From Pseudomonas sp. (GTDB lineage: Bacteria > Pseudomonadota > Gammaproteobacteria > Pseudomonadales > Pseudomonadaceae), in NCBI RefSeq assembly GCF_030150285.1, contig NZ_JASLGE010000079.1, positions 1 through 64,000 on the forward strand: a stretch of DNA of 64,000 bases, in the 5' to 3' direction. Positions 8,471-16,380 of the stretch are shown piece after piece. The notes beneath the pieces are model-generated. The model worked only from the letters and a program-made list of their open reading frames with translations. It had not been told where the DNA came from and ran no database searches. Numbering within the stretch: position 1 is the first letter of the stretch; the number at the start of each line of letters is the position of its first letter. The translations under genes were made by a program, and so were the position numbers.

Positions 8471-9946
8471 ATGAATAAGCCATTAGGTGTGCTGGTCGGG
8501 ATAGTTGTACTTGCAGGGGCTCTGAACACGGCAGGTGCCTGGTACACCGGCACCAAGCTGGAAGGAGTGATTAAAACCTCGCTGGAGCAGGCCAACCTGG
8601 AGTTGGCGTCTCAGCTGGAGGGTTCCACGACCCAGGCCACGCTTGAACTGGTTTCTTTTGACCGTCACCTGTACAGCAGCACCGCGCAGTATCGTCTGAA
8701 CATTCAGGATGACAGCGCTGAGAGCGACGAGCCGCTGACGTTGTTGTTCGTCGACAACATCGAGCATGGGCCATTGCCGTGGTCGCGTATCAAAACCTTC
8801 AAATGGATGCCGGTCATGGCGACCAGCAACTATGCGCTGGAGAAAACCCCGTTCACTGAGAAATGGTTTGCTGCGGCCAAAGACCAGGCTCCGCTTCAAG
8901 GTCAACTGACCGTGGATTACAACCGTGCGGTTGAAGGCCACCTGCAGTTGCTACCGCTGGATATGCAACTGGACGAACACTCCACCCTTAGCTTTTCAGG
9001 CATGACGATGGAAGGCCAGAGCGATGCCGACGGGCAACACCTCAAGGGCCGTGGCTACATGGATCACCTCAAGATTCACGCGGCCAGCCTCGACAAGCCG
9101 CCGGTGCAGATCGAGCTGAACGGCCTGACGGTGGCCAGTGACCTGAACAAAAGCTCGTATGGTTTTTACCTGGGTCAGAACGTCATGTCGCTGACGGACG
9201 GCCAAATGACTTATGGCGCGCGTCAGTCGGTCATCAACGTTAAGCAATTCGAGTACACAGGCTCGGCGTCGGCCAAAGAAAACCTGTTGTCCGGCCGGCT
9301 GGCCTACACCCTCGGTGAGATCGCGCTGGATGGCAAACCTGTAGGCAGTGCGCAGTTGGTCATGACCGCCAGCCATCTGGACATCCCGGCCATGCAATCG
9401 TTGATGCAGGTGTATCAGACCAAACTGCAGTCACAAGTGGATGACACGCTGCCGCAAACGCCGTTCACCGAGGCAGAGCAAGCCCTGATTCAGGCCGATG
9501 TTGAAAAACTGCTGGCTCCCAAACCCCAACTGGCGGTCGAGAAGCTCAGCCTGAAAACCGCGAACGGTGAAAGTCAGTTCAGCCTGAGCGCGAACCTGGC
9601 CAACCCCGCCTCGTTTGTGCAACCGCCCCTTGAACTGGTGCAGCAACTGGTGACCTCGCTGGACGCCAAGCTCACCCTGTCCAAGCCGATGATTGCCGAC
9701 CTCACGGCGGTACAAGCGCAGTTGGACGGTGAGACCGATCCGCAGGCCATTGCTCAAGTGGCCAGCATGAATAGCGAAATGGTGGGCATGATGGCGGTGC
9801 AAACCGGCCTGGCCAAAGTGGACGGCGATAACATCGTGGCGTCGTTGAACTACGCCGCTGGCAAAGTAGACCTGAACGGTCAGGTCATGCCCTTGGAAGC
9901 GTTCATTAACGCGATGGTGCTTCGCTTGGGGCTGGGCGGTCAGTAA
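8471..9946 (+). CDS. YdgA family protein (DUF945)
   Basis: A 491-residue protein with one N-terminal hydrophobic segment (about residues 5-24; uncleaved anchor or signal peptide) and a long, beta-rich periplasmic body matching the DUF945/YdgA family. E. coli YdgA is reported as an inner-membrane-associated protein, and the family's molecular function is unknown. The C-terminal part repeats the pattern of short strands and amphipathic helices seen in lipid-transfer-like (AsmA-type) proteins; that resemblance is my inference. It stands as a single gene convergent with the siderophore receptor. Confidence 0.8.
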   Translation: MNKPLGVLVGIVVLAGALNTAGAWYTGTKLEGVIKTSLEQANLELASQLEGSTTQATLELVSFDRHLYSSTAQYRLNIQDDSAESDEPLTLLFVDNIEHGPLPWSRIKTFKWMPVMATSNYALEKTPFTEKWFAAAKDQAPLQGQLTVDYNRAVEGHLQLLPLDMQLDEHSTLSFSGMTMEGQSDADGQHLKGRGYMDHLKIHAASLDKPPVQIELNGLTVASDLNKSSYGFYLGQNVMSLTDGQMTYGARQSVINVKQFEYTGSASAKENLLSGRLAYTLGEIALDGKPVGSAQLVMTASHLDIPAMQSLMQVYQTKLQSQVDDTLPQTPFTEAEQALIQADVEKLLAPKPQLAVEKLSLKTANGESQFSLSANLANPASFVQPPLELVQQLVTSLDAKLTLSKPMIADLTAVQAQLDGETDPQAIAQVASMNSEMVGMMAVQTGLAKVDGDNIVASLNYAAGKVDLNGQVMPLEAFINAMVLRLGLGGQ

Positions 9947-9985
9947 GGCAGCCCGCCGCCAAAGCGCTCGTTTGTGCGCGGGTGA

Positions 9986-10003
9986 GGGGTGTGGAAACAC
10001 CCC
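9986..10003. terminator. Hairpin between convergent genes
   Basis: GGGGTGT and ACACCCC pair perfectly around a GGAA tetraloop in the 96-base gap between ydgA-like (+) and the receptor (-). No U-tract follows on either strand, so intrinsic termination is uncertain. Confidence 0.4.
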
Positions 10004-10042
10004 GCACCCTGCCTCACGAGGGCCTGGGCGAGCACCTGGCAC

Positions 10043-12535
10043 TCAGTAGGCCAACGACCAGGTCAGGGTGTACGTGCGGCCACGGCCCTGGTAGTCATAC
10101 AAGTATTGCGGGCCGTAGGTCGGCGAATAGAACAACGCGGCGCGCTGGCCCCACACCGTGCTGTATTCCTTGTTCAGCAGGTTCTGGATACCGGCACTGA
10201 ACGTGCCAAATTCCGTCTCCTGGCTGCCCATCATATCGAACGTGGTGTAACCGCTGATCTCGTGATCGGCGTCGTCCTTCAACGTAAAGGCGTGGTTGCC
10301 TTGCAGCCGCACATTGCGGCCGTCTCCCTGCCAGCCCACAAAGGCCGTGGACTTGGACAGCGATGCGTAACGTGCGTCGCGCTTCATCCAGTCACCGCTG
10401 GCGTCTTCCTCTTCCGAGCGCACCAGGTGCAACGTGCCGCCCGCCTCCCAGCCGTTGTTGAAGTGCCGGGTCAATGCGCCCTCGAAACCGAAGTCGCGGC
10501 TCTTCTTGTCGGTGACATCAATGGTCAGTGTGGCGGCGTCTGTGGTGATGACCTTGTCTGACCAGATGTAGTAAATCGCCGCTTGCGCGTCCCAATCCAC
10601 ATCGGCAAAACGCCAGCCTGTTTCCACCTGACGGCTCTTGATACCGGCCAGCGGGTTGTCTTTAACGCTCAGACCCGCTTTGCCGTAATACTTGGCCGGG
10701 TCGGGCAGGTCGAAACCTTCGCTGTAGTTGATCCAGGTTTGATGGCCGTTCTTGAAGTCGTAGATAGTGCCCAGGTTGAACAGGTTGACTGCGTAATCGT
10801 TGCTGCCGCCCGCAATGCCTTTGAACACGCCGACATCCACGTCCATTTGCTGGCGCCGGGCACCGCCCGACACGGTCAATGCGTCGGTGAGCTTCCAGTC
10901 GACCTGCGCATACACCGAACGCCCGTCTACGCGGTAACTGGGGTAACGCGGCGCTTTGCTTTGGGTCACCAGGTCAAGGCCACCGGTTTCGGAGGAAATG
11001 GCCGAATTGAACACGCTCTGTTCAGCGTTGAAGCGCTCGCGGTCAAGGTCCACGCCATAGGTCAGCTTCAGGCTGTCCCACTGTTTGGCAAACAGCGCCT
11101 TGAGGCTGGTGACTTCAAAGTTTTGCTGCGAGGCCGCGAAGTACACGCCCTTTGAGCCTTGCGGCTTACCGGTGTTGTAGTACGGGAACGGGTAGAAGTT
11201 GTTGTCTTCCTTACGGTATGAGCCCTGCAAATAGAAGTCCTGGCCCAGCAGGTCACTGTGGTGATAGTTAGCGTTGAACAGCAAACGCTTGGAGCGTGGC
11301 TCCAGGTCGGTGTCATAGCCGCTGCGGATTTCGGCGTCTTCCAGGTTGGAGGGGGCTTTGTCGTGCAGGTTAGGGAAGTAAAGGCCGACGTTGCCGTTGT
11401 TGCCCGAGTCGTAATACTGCGCCAGCAGGTCAAGGTCTTGAACGTCGTCGAGTTTGATCGCCAGGCTGCCCATCAGGTCCAGCGTGCGGTTGTACTGCAA
11501 GTCGGTCTGGGTGTTATCGATAAACACCTGGTCGCCTTTGCCGTCGTAGAAGGCTTCGTTCTGCTCGCCGGAAATCCCCAGGCGCCCATAGACGCGCTCG
11601 GTGCCGCCGCTGACCGATTGCGAAAGGCGGCTCGACAGGTCATCGCTGTTATTGAAGCCGCTGGTGGCCGACAGCTCGGTCTCAAATTGTGCAGGGCCGG
11701 GCGTGCCCTTTTTGGTCACGATATTGATGATGCCGCCCGTGGCCCCGCCGCCATACAGCGCGCTGGCACCGGAGAGCACTTCTACGCGCTCCACGTTGAA
11801 CGGCGAGATGCTGTCGAACTGGCGCGACAGGCCGCGTGAACTGTTTTGGCTGACGCCATCGATCATCACCAGCACATTGCGCCCGCGCATGTTCTGGCCG
11901 TAATTACTGCGGCCCTCGGGGGCCAGATCCAGGCCCGGCACCAGCTTGCCGATGGCTTCCTTGAGCGTGACGCCGGTGTCCAGTTGCTCTTGCAACTGCA
12001 CCTGGTCAACCACCCAGACGGTGCCGGGAATCTCGCTGATGGCGGTGCTGGTACGGGCACCGACGCTCACTTGCAGTGCCTTGAGCTGCAGGCTTTGCGC
12101 AGCGGTTTCAGGCTTGCGCACAATCACCGTGCGCGCATCACTGAAGTGCCAGCTCAACTCACTGCCGGCCAGCAGCGCGTGCAGTGCCTGCTCAATGCTC
12201 ATCTGCCCTTGCAGCCCCTTACTGTGCAACCCGGCCACTTCGGCCGAGGTGAACAGCAAGCGCACATCCGCTTGGTCGGCAAATTGAGTGAGGGCTTGAT
12301 CGAGTTCCTGGGGCGCGACGTTCAGCGTGACTTGGCGGGCGCTTAACGTGGCCGCCGCCGGGCCTGCGGCGGCGGTTTGCGCGGCGGCGTGCAGCGAGCC
12401 GCCCAGGCTGACCAGCAAGGTTGTGGCCACCAGAACCTGGCGCACTCGCTGCTCGTTGAGGGGTGCGCTGCGCGACTTTTTGACGTGCTCGACCATTGCG
12501 TCTTTGATCCTTGTTCGGTTTTTTATATCGCTCAT
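10043..12535 (-). CDS. TonB-dependent ferric-siderophore receptor, aerobactin type (IutA/ChtA-like), with STN signalling domain
   Basis: An 830-residue outer-membrane receptor. After a signal peptide there is an STN domain (about residues 65-145), the part that talks to FecR-type anti-sigma factors. The plug domain follows, with SRQFDSISPFNVERVEVLSG and LYGGGATGGIINIVTKKG, which I recognise as closest to IutA. The 22-strand barrel ends in a final Tyr after the IutA-like tail VWGQRAALFYSPTYGP. In P. aeruginosa the homolog ChtA takes up aerobactin-like citrate-hydroxamates; the exact ligand here is inferred. No siderophore synthesis genes are nearby, so it probably scavenges foreign siderophores. 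The start at 12535 or 12496 is unresolved. Confidence 0.88.
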   Translation of the reverse strand: MSDIKNRTRIKDAMVEHVKKSRSAPLNEQRVRQVLVATTLLVSLGGSLHAAAQTAAAGPAAATLSARQVTLNVAPQELDQALTQFADQADVRLLFTSAEVAGLHSKGLQGQMSIEQALHALLAGSELSWHFSDARTVIVRKPETAAQSLQLKALQVSVGARTSTAISEIPGTVWVVDQVQLQEQLDTGVTLKEAIGKLVPGLDLAPEGRSNYGQNMRGRNVLVMIDGVSQNSSRGLSRQFDSISPFNVERVEVLSGASALYGGGATGGIINIVTKKGTPGPAQFETELSATSGFNNSDDLSSRLSQSVSGGTERVYGRLGISGEQNEAFYDGKGDQVFIDNTQTDLQYNRTLDLMGSLAIKLDDVQDLDLLAQYYDSGNNGNVGLYFPNLHDKAPSNLEDAEIRSGYDTDLEPRSKRLLFNANYHHSDLLGQDFYLQGSYRKEDNNFYPFPYYNTGKPQGSKGVYFAASQQNFEVTSLKALFAKQWDSLKLTYGVDLDRERFNAEQSVFNSAISSETGGLDLVTQSKAPRYPSYRVDGRSVYAQVDWKLTDALTVSGGARRQQMDVDVGVFKGIAGGSNDYAVNLFNLGTIYDFKNGHQTWINYSEGFDLPDPAKYYGKAGLSVKDNPLAGIKSRQVETGWRFADVDWDAQAAIYYIWSDKVITTDAATLTIDVTDKKSRDFGFEGALTRHFNNGWEAGGTLHLVRSEEEDASGDWMKRDARYASLSKSTAFVGWQGDGRNVRLQGNHAFTLKDDADHEISGYTTFDMMGSQETEFGTFSAGIQNLLNKEYSTVWGQRAALFYSPTYGPQYLYDYQGRGRTYTLTWSLAY

Positions 12536-12536
12536 C

Positions 12537-12552
12537 GGAACGGATACGTTCC
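12537..12552. repeat. Inverted repeat just before the receptor start codon
   Basis: GGAACG-GATA-CGTTCC is a perfect 6-bp inverted repeat with a 4-base spacer, one base from the ATG at 12535. It would form a small hairpin in the mRNA leader over the ribosome-binding region (AGGAAC), or could be an operator. Confidence 0.45.
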
Positions 12553-12574
12553 TGGTCTTACTACGACGATATGC

Positions 12575-12612
12575 CCGACAGGATCTTGCAGTGCCCGGGT
12601 GAAATTATTTTC
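12575..12612 (-). promoter_or_regulatory. Predicted FecI-type ECF promoter for the siderophore receptor
   Basis: On the minus strand GAAAATAATTTC (12601-12612) matches the -35 region of FecI-type promoters as I recall it for E. coli fecA, and CTGTCGG (12575-12581) is the -10 candidate. The distance from the first G of the -35 to the -10 element is 31 bases, identical to the element before hasR. The -35 overlaps the fecR stop codon. Confidence 0.6.
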
Positions 12613-13555
12613 AGCGCACCCACGCCACAAACGGCAAATAGGTGATGTTCAGGCCGTAACGCTGCTCCAAAGTGTGCAGCACGTTTTGCGGGTCGTTGAG
12701 ATCAAAAACGCCGCTGATCTGCAGTGCCCCAAGTTGGGTGTTCGGCAGCACGATCCGGGCGTACTGGTAGCGTTCCAGTTCGGTCAGCACGTCTTGTAGC
12801 GGTTTGCGATTGAAAATCAGCTTGCCGCGTTGCCAGGCCGTGTATGCATGGGCATCCACGTACTGGCGCTCAGGGGCGGGCTGGTCGTGGCGGTACACGG
12901 CCAACTGATTGGGCTGAAGTTCAACGGTGTGTGTCTGGTGCTGCACCTGTGCCGTGCCGGCGGCGACGAGTACGCGCGTCTGGTCGGCCTCGCGGCGCAC
13001 ACTGAAAGTGCCGTTGCGGGCCTGCACGTGCTCGTGGCCGGCTTCAACCACAAAAGGCCGCGACGGGTCTTCGGCCAGTTCAAACAACGCCTCACCCTTG
13101 CGCAACGACACGCGGCGTTGATTGCCCGTGAAATTCACGGTTAACGCCGTCGCACTGTTGAGCGTGACCCGCGTGCCATCGCTCAACAGCCATTGCTGGC
13201 GCTGACCGACATGGGTGTGGTGGGTGTCCGACCAGCCTGCAATGATCTCGGGGCTGCTGTAGCCGAGCACTGCCAGCACCAGGCCCGCCGCCAACCCGCT
13301 GGCCCAGCGGTAGAGGCGACGGCGGGGCCGCGCGCGGTGTTGGCTGGCGCTCGCGGTCAGGCCTATATCAGCCCATAACGCTTCCGCTTCTTGAGCGGCG
13401 GCTTTGTGCGCCGGGCTCAATTGCTGCCAGCGCACATAGTCCAGGCGCTGGCGGGCAGTGGCTTCACCGGAGTGCAGCAGCGTCTGCCAATCAATGGCTT
13501 GGTCGTCGAGCGTGTCGCAGGAAGGGGTCGTCGGTATCACGGCAGGCTCAGGCAT
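12611..13555 (-). CDS. FecR-family anti-sigma factor / sigma regulator
   Basis: About 314 residues. The N-terminal cytoplasmic domain (residues about 15-80; DWQTLL, then WQQLSPAHKAAAQEAEALW) is the FecR N-domain that holds the ECF sigma factor. A single membrane helix follows the RPRRRLYRWA stretch, and the periplasmic FecR domain is marked by VTLNSATALTVNF and KGEALFELAEDPSRPFVVEA. It relays ferric-siderophore binding from the receptor STN domain to the sigma factor. The start ATG at 13555 overlaps the end of the sigma gene by 8 bases; a GTG at 13576 is the alternative. It is the second gene of the minus-strand sigma-fecR pair. Confidence 0.88.
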   Translation of the reverse strand: MPEPAVIPTTPSCDTLDDQAIDWQTLLHSGEATARQRLDYVRWQQLSPAHKAAAQEAEALWADIGLTASASQHRARPRRRLYRWASGLAAGLVLAVLGYSSPEIIAGWSDTHHTHVGQRQQWLLSDGTRVTLNSATALTVNFTGNQRRVSLRKGEALFELAEDPSRPFVVEAGHEHVQARNGTFSVRREADQTRVLVAAGTAQVQHQTHTVELQPNQLAVYRHDQPAPERQYVDAHAYTAWQRGKLIFNRKPLQDVLTELERYQYARIVLPNTQLGALQISGVFDLNDPQNVLHTLEQRYGLNITYLPFVAWVR

Positions 13556-14066
13556 GGTTGTGTTTGAGCCAGTCACGGCAGTGGCGCAACGCCTGGCCGA
13601 TGTATTTTGCCACCATACTGGGGGACACGCCCAGTTCGGCCGCGATCTGGGCCTGCGTCATGCCGTCGATGCGGCTGAGCAACAAGGCCTGGCGCGCATT
13701 GGGCGATAACTGTTGCAACGCGTCATCCAGAATGCCCAGCCGCTCTGTGGCCAGCAACAGCCCTTCAGGAGCCAGCCCGGGGTCAGCAAGCTCCAGCGAG
13801 GGCGGTTCGGTGCTCAGGTTGCGGGTCTGGCGCTGATCGACCCGCAGCGCATCAATGGCCAGATTGCCCGCCACCTTGAAAATAAAGTGCCGATCGTTCA
13901 GCACCGTGACGGCGTTCTGGTCGATCTTCGCCAGCTTGATCCAGGTGTCCTGCGCCACATCTGCCGCCCGGTGACGATCGCGCAGGCGGCGTGTCAGGAA
14001 CGACAACACATCGTCGTAATGCTCCTGAAAGCTGGCCAACAGGCGTGATGGAGAGGGCGAGGGCAT
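13548..14066 (-). CDS. ECF sigma-70 factor, FecI type
   Basis: An extracytoplasmic-function sigma factor with region 2 (HYDDVLSFLTRRL, then DVAQDTWIKLA) and region 4 helix-turn-helix (GMTQAQIAAELGVSPSMVAK). It should direct RNA polymerase to the receptor promoter at 12575-12612. The reading frame stays open up to an ATG at 14111, but I prefer the ATG at 14066 (172 residues, usual family length, GAG upstream). A Fur-box-like sequence at 14096-14110 would otherwise lie inside the coding region. It overlaps fecR by 8 bases. Iron repression through Fur is inferred from that site. Confidence 0.85.
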   Translation of the reverse strand: MPSPSPSRLLASFQEHYDDVLSFLTRRLRDRHRAADVAQDTWIKLAKIDQNAVTVLNDRHFIFKVAGNLAIDALRVDQRQTRNLSTEPPSLELADPGLAPEGLLLATERLGILDDALQQLSPNARQALLLSRIDGMTQAQIAAELGVSPSMVAKYIGQALRHCRDWLKHNHA

Positions 14067-14095
14067 GAAGGGCTCGGCGGGCATATCAATGTGAA

Positions 14096-14110
14096 TGAGA
14101 AGCCATATCA
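14096..14110. promoter_or_regulatory. Fur-box-like site before the ECF sigma gene
   Basis: TGAGAAGCCATATCA matches 10 of 14 informative positions of the 7-1-7 Fur motif TGATAATnATTATCA. It precedes the preferred sigma-factor start by 30 bases. It is a weaker match than the site at 17834-17848. Confidence 0.4.
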
Positions 14111-14280
14111 TTCATGATTGCGTGCGTGGGTGCAATGTGCCAGCGAGGATTGCGCCGTTTATGTCGCGGAGGGGAGCGATAAGTGGCCAAATAATGGCAA
14201 TATGCCCGGAAAGACTTTAACGACAATCAGGCGTGGCGATTCGGCTCATCGTGAGCGTGCCAAGGAAGGGACAAGGTTCT

Positions 14281-16380
14281 ATGGGACTGCAACTCAACCC
14301 GGAACAAGCCGGTGCGCTCGCGGCCATCACGGCGTTTATGCGCAATGACGCCCTGGACGCCTTCGTGTTGCGCGGGTATGCGGGCACGGGCAAAACCACG
14401 CTTATCGCGGCATTGGTTCAGGCGCTTGAGCAGATGAGCCTGTCGTGCGCGCTATTGGCCCCGACCGGGCGCGCGGCCCGGATCCTGGGAAACAAAATTG
14501 GCCATATCACCGGCCTGACAGGATTTCGCGGGTCGACGGTTCATTCGGCGATTTATACGTTGGCCCATGTGGAGGTCAACGAACAGGCCGAGACCGCCAA
14601 TGACCCTGGCGTGCGAATGATTTTCCCGCTCAATGAGAGTGAAGCGTCGGTTTCTCTTTTTGTGATTGATGAATCATCCATGGTGGGTGACAACGAAAGC
14701 CGGGGTGATTTTGTACAGTTCGGCTCTGGCAGGCTGCTCCACGATATCGTGACCTATGCCCGCGCTGCCCGCCCGGGCCGAACGGGGGCTGGCCTCACCA
14801 AACTGCTGTTTGTGGGCGACCCGGCCCAGCTTGCGCCTGTGGGCGAAAAAATTTCGCCGGCCTTGTCCGAGCTTTACTTGCGCCAAACCTTCGGGCTGCG
14901 CGTGGGGGCTTACGACTTGACCACGGTGATGCGCCAGGCGCAAGGCAGCGCCATTCTTGAGCGTGCGACCGAGCTTCGCATGGCCATTGAGACACAGGGC
15001 TTTAATACGTTTGCCCTGAAACCCGATCAGCAATCGATTCGTCAGGTTGATACGGCCCGTGCGCTGGACCTCATGGTTGACGGGTTACGCCGTAAGGAAT
15101 CCATGGTCACGGTCGTGCACTCAAATGCGATGGCGCTGGACTACAACCGCAGCCTTCGCGAGCGCCTGTGGGGGGATCCGCAACGGCCGTTGCAGGTGGG
15201 CGATACGCTGTTGATCAATCGCAATTCGGTGCTTTATGGCCTGACCAATGGCGACCTGGTTAAAGTCTCCGAGGTGGCTGCAGCGCCCGAGCGGGTGGCC
15301 GTGGCACTCAAAGGAGGCCATTACGTTGAGTTGAGTTTTCGCCTTATTCAAGTGGCTTACCGCGAGGGCGGTGGCGGCATTGTTAAAAAGCACTGCCGGG
15401 TTCTGGAAAACCTGCTCGACTCGCCGCATCGCGAATTAACGCCACTGGAGCAACGTGGCCTGCTGGTGGATTTTCTCAAGCGCCACCCGTCGTTGACGCC
15501 TCGCTCGGCAGACTTTAGTCACGCTATCCGTCACGACCCCTACGTCAATGCGCTTCATATCAAATATGGTTATGCGTTGACGTGTCACAAGGCGCAGGGC
15601 GGTGAGTGGGACACCGTCATGGTGGATTTTGCCTCCAGTGCGGGCACGCGCAACGCGTCGTTTTTCCGTTGGGCGTATACCGCGATCACCCGAGCGATGC
15701 ACACGCTGGTGATCATCAATGCGCCCACGTTCACCGAGGTCAGTGACATGGCGTGGGCAGCGTTGCCCGTGGCCACCGGCCCGGCGGACTCGCCAGACCC
15801 AAGCGCGGACCCGGACTGGCAGCGCCTGGCCTTCTCGGCGGCCACCGCGCCCCTGCTGACCACGCATCGTCAACTGCGTGATGCGTGGCAGGTGCTGGGC
15901 ATCACCGTCGAGCATTTGCAGCACCTGCAATATTGCGAGCGCTACACCTTGGTATGCGAAGGAAAACGGGCCACCGTGCAGTATTACTACGACAAAAAAC
16001 ACACCATGGGGCGCGCCACGGTGGTCCCCGGCGGCCTGTCGGATACGGCGTTGGGCGAGGCGGCGCTGGCTGTCATACCGCAGCTCAAACCCGCGTCGGG
16101 CAGCCACCTGGCTGAGCCCTTTATCGATGAATTTTTGGCGCGGCTGGACACGGCTTTAACAGGGTCGTTGATCCAGCGAACGGGGCACAAAGCCATGCCT
16201 TATCGCTTGCGCGTGACGTTCGCCGATGCTGCGCGCCAAGGCGCTATCGACTTTACCTACGACGGCGCCTTTTGCTGGACAGCGGCTCAGGAAGTCGGCG
16301 GGTCGGGCAGCAGCCTCGGGCTTTACGACGAGGTGCAGCAGCAGATGAACACACAAGGGGTTGAACGTGAGTTCGAGTGA
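14281..16380 (+). CDS. SF1B DNA helicase, Dda/RecD2-like (UvrD C-terminal 2 type)
   Basis: A 699-residue P-loop helicase. Visible motifs, numbered from the start at 14281, are Walker A GYAGTGKTT (32-40), motif Ia LAPTGRAA, Walker B FVIDESSMVGD, motif III LLFVGDPAQLAPV, motif V YALTCHKAQGGEWD and motif VI YTAITRA. That order fits SF1B 5'-to-3' helicases such as T4 Dda and RecD2. About 190 C-terminal residues after motif VI match nothing I recognise. The ATG at 14281 has AAGGAAGGG upstream; a GTG at 14233 lacks one. It overlaps the next gene by 14 bases, so the two act as a unit. The role (recombination, repair or phage defence) is not known. Confidence 0.85.
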   Translation: MGLQLNPEQAGALAAITAFMRNDALDAFVLRGYAGTGKTTLIAALVQALEQMSLSCALLAPTGRAARILGNKIGHITGLTGFRGSTVHSAIYTLAHVEVNEQAETANDPGVRMIFPLNESEASVSLFVIDESSMVGDNESRGDFVQFGSGRLLHDIVTYARAARPGRTGAGLTKLLFVGDPAQLAPVGEKISPALSELYLRQTFGLRVGAYDLTTVMRQAQGSAILERATELRMAIETQGFNTFALKPDQQSIRQVDTARALDLMVDGLRRKESMVTVVHSNAMALDYNRSLRERLWGDPQRPLQVGDTLLINRNSVLYGLTNGDLVKVSEVAAAPERVAVALKGGHYVELSFRLIQVAYREGGGGIVKKHCRVLENLLDSPHRELTPLEQRGLLVDFLKRHPSLTPRSADFSHAIRHDPYVNALHIKYGYALTCHKAQGGEWDTVMVDFASSAGTRNASFFRWAYTAITRAMHTLVIINAPTFTEVSDMAWAALPVATGPADSPDPSADPDWQRLAFSAATAPLLTTHRQLRDAWQVLGITVEHLQHLQYCERYTLVCEGKRATVQYYYDKKHTMGRATVVPGGLSDTALGEAALAVIPQLKPASGSHLAEPFIDEFLARLDTALTGSLIQRTGHKAMPYRLRVTFADAARQGAIDFTYDGAFCWTAAQEVGGSGSSLGLYDEVQQQMNTQGVEREFE

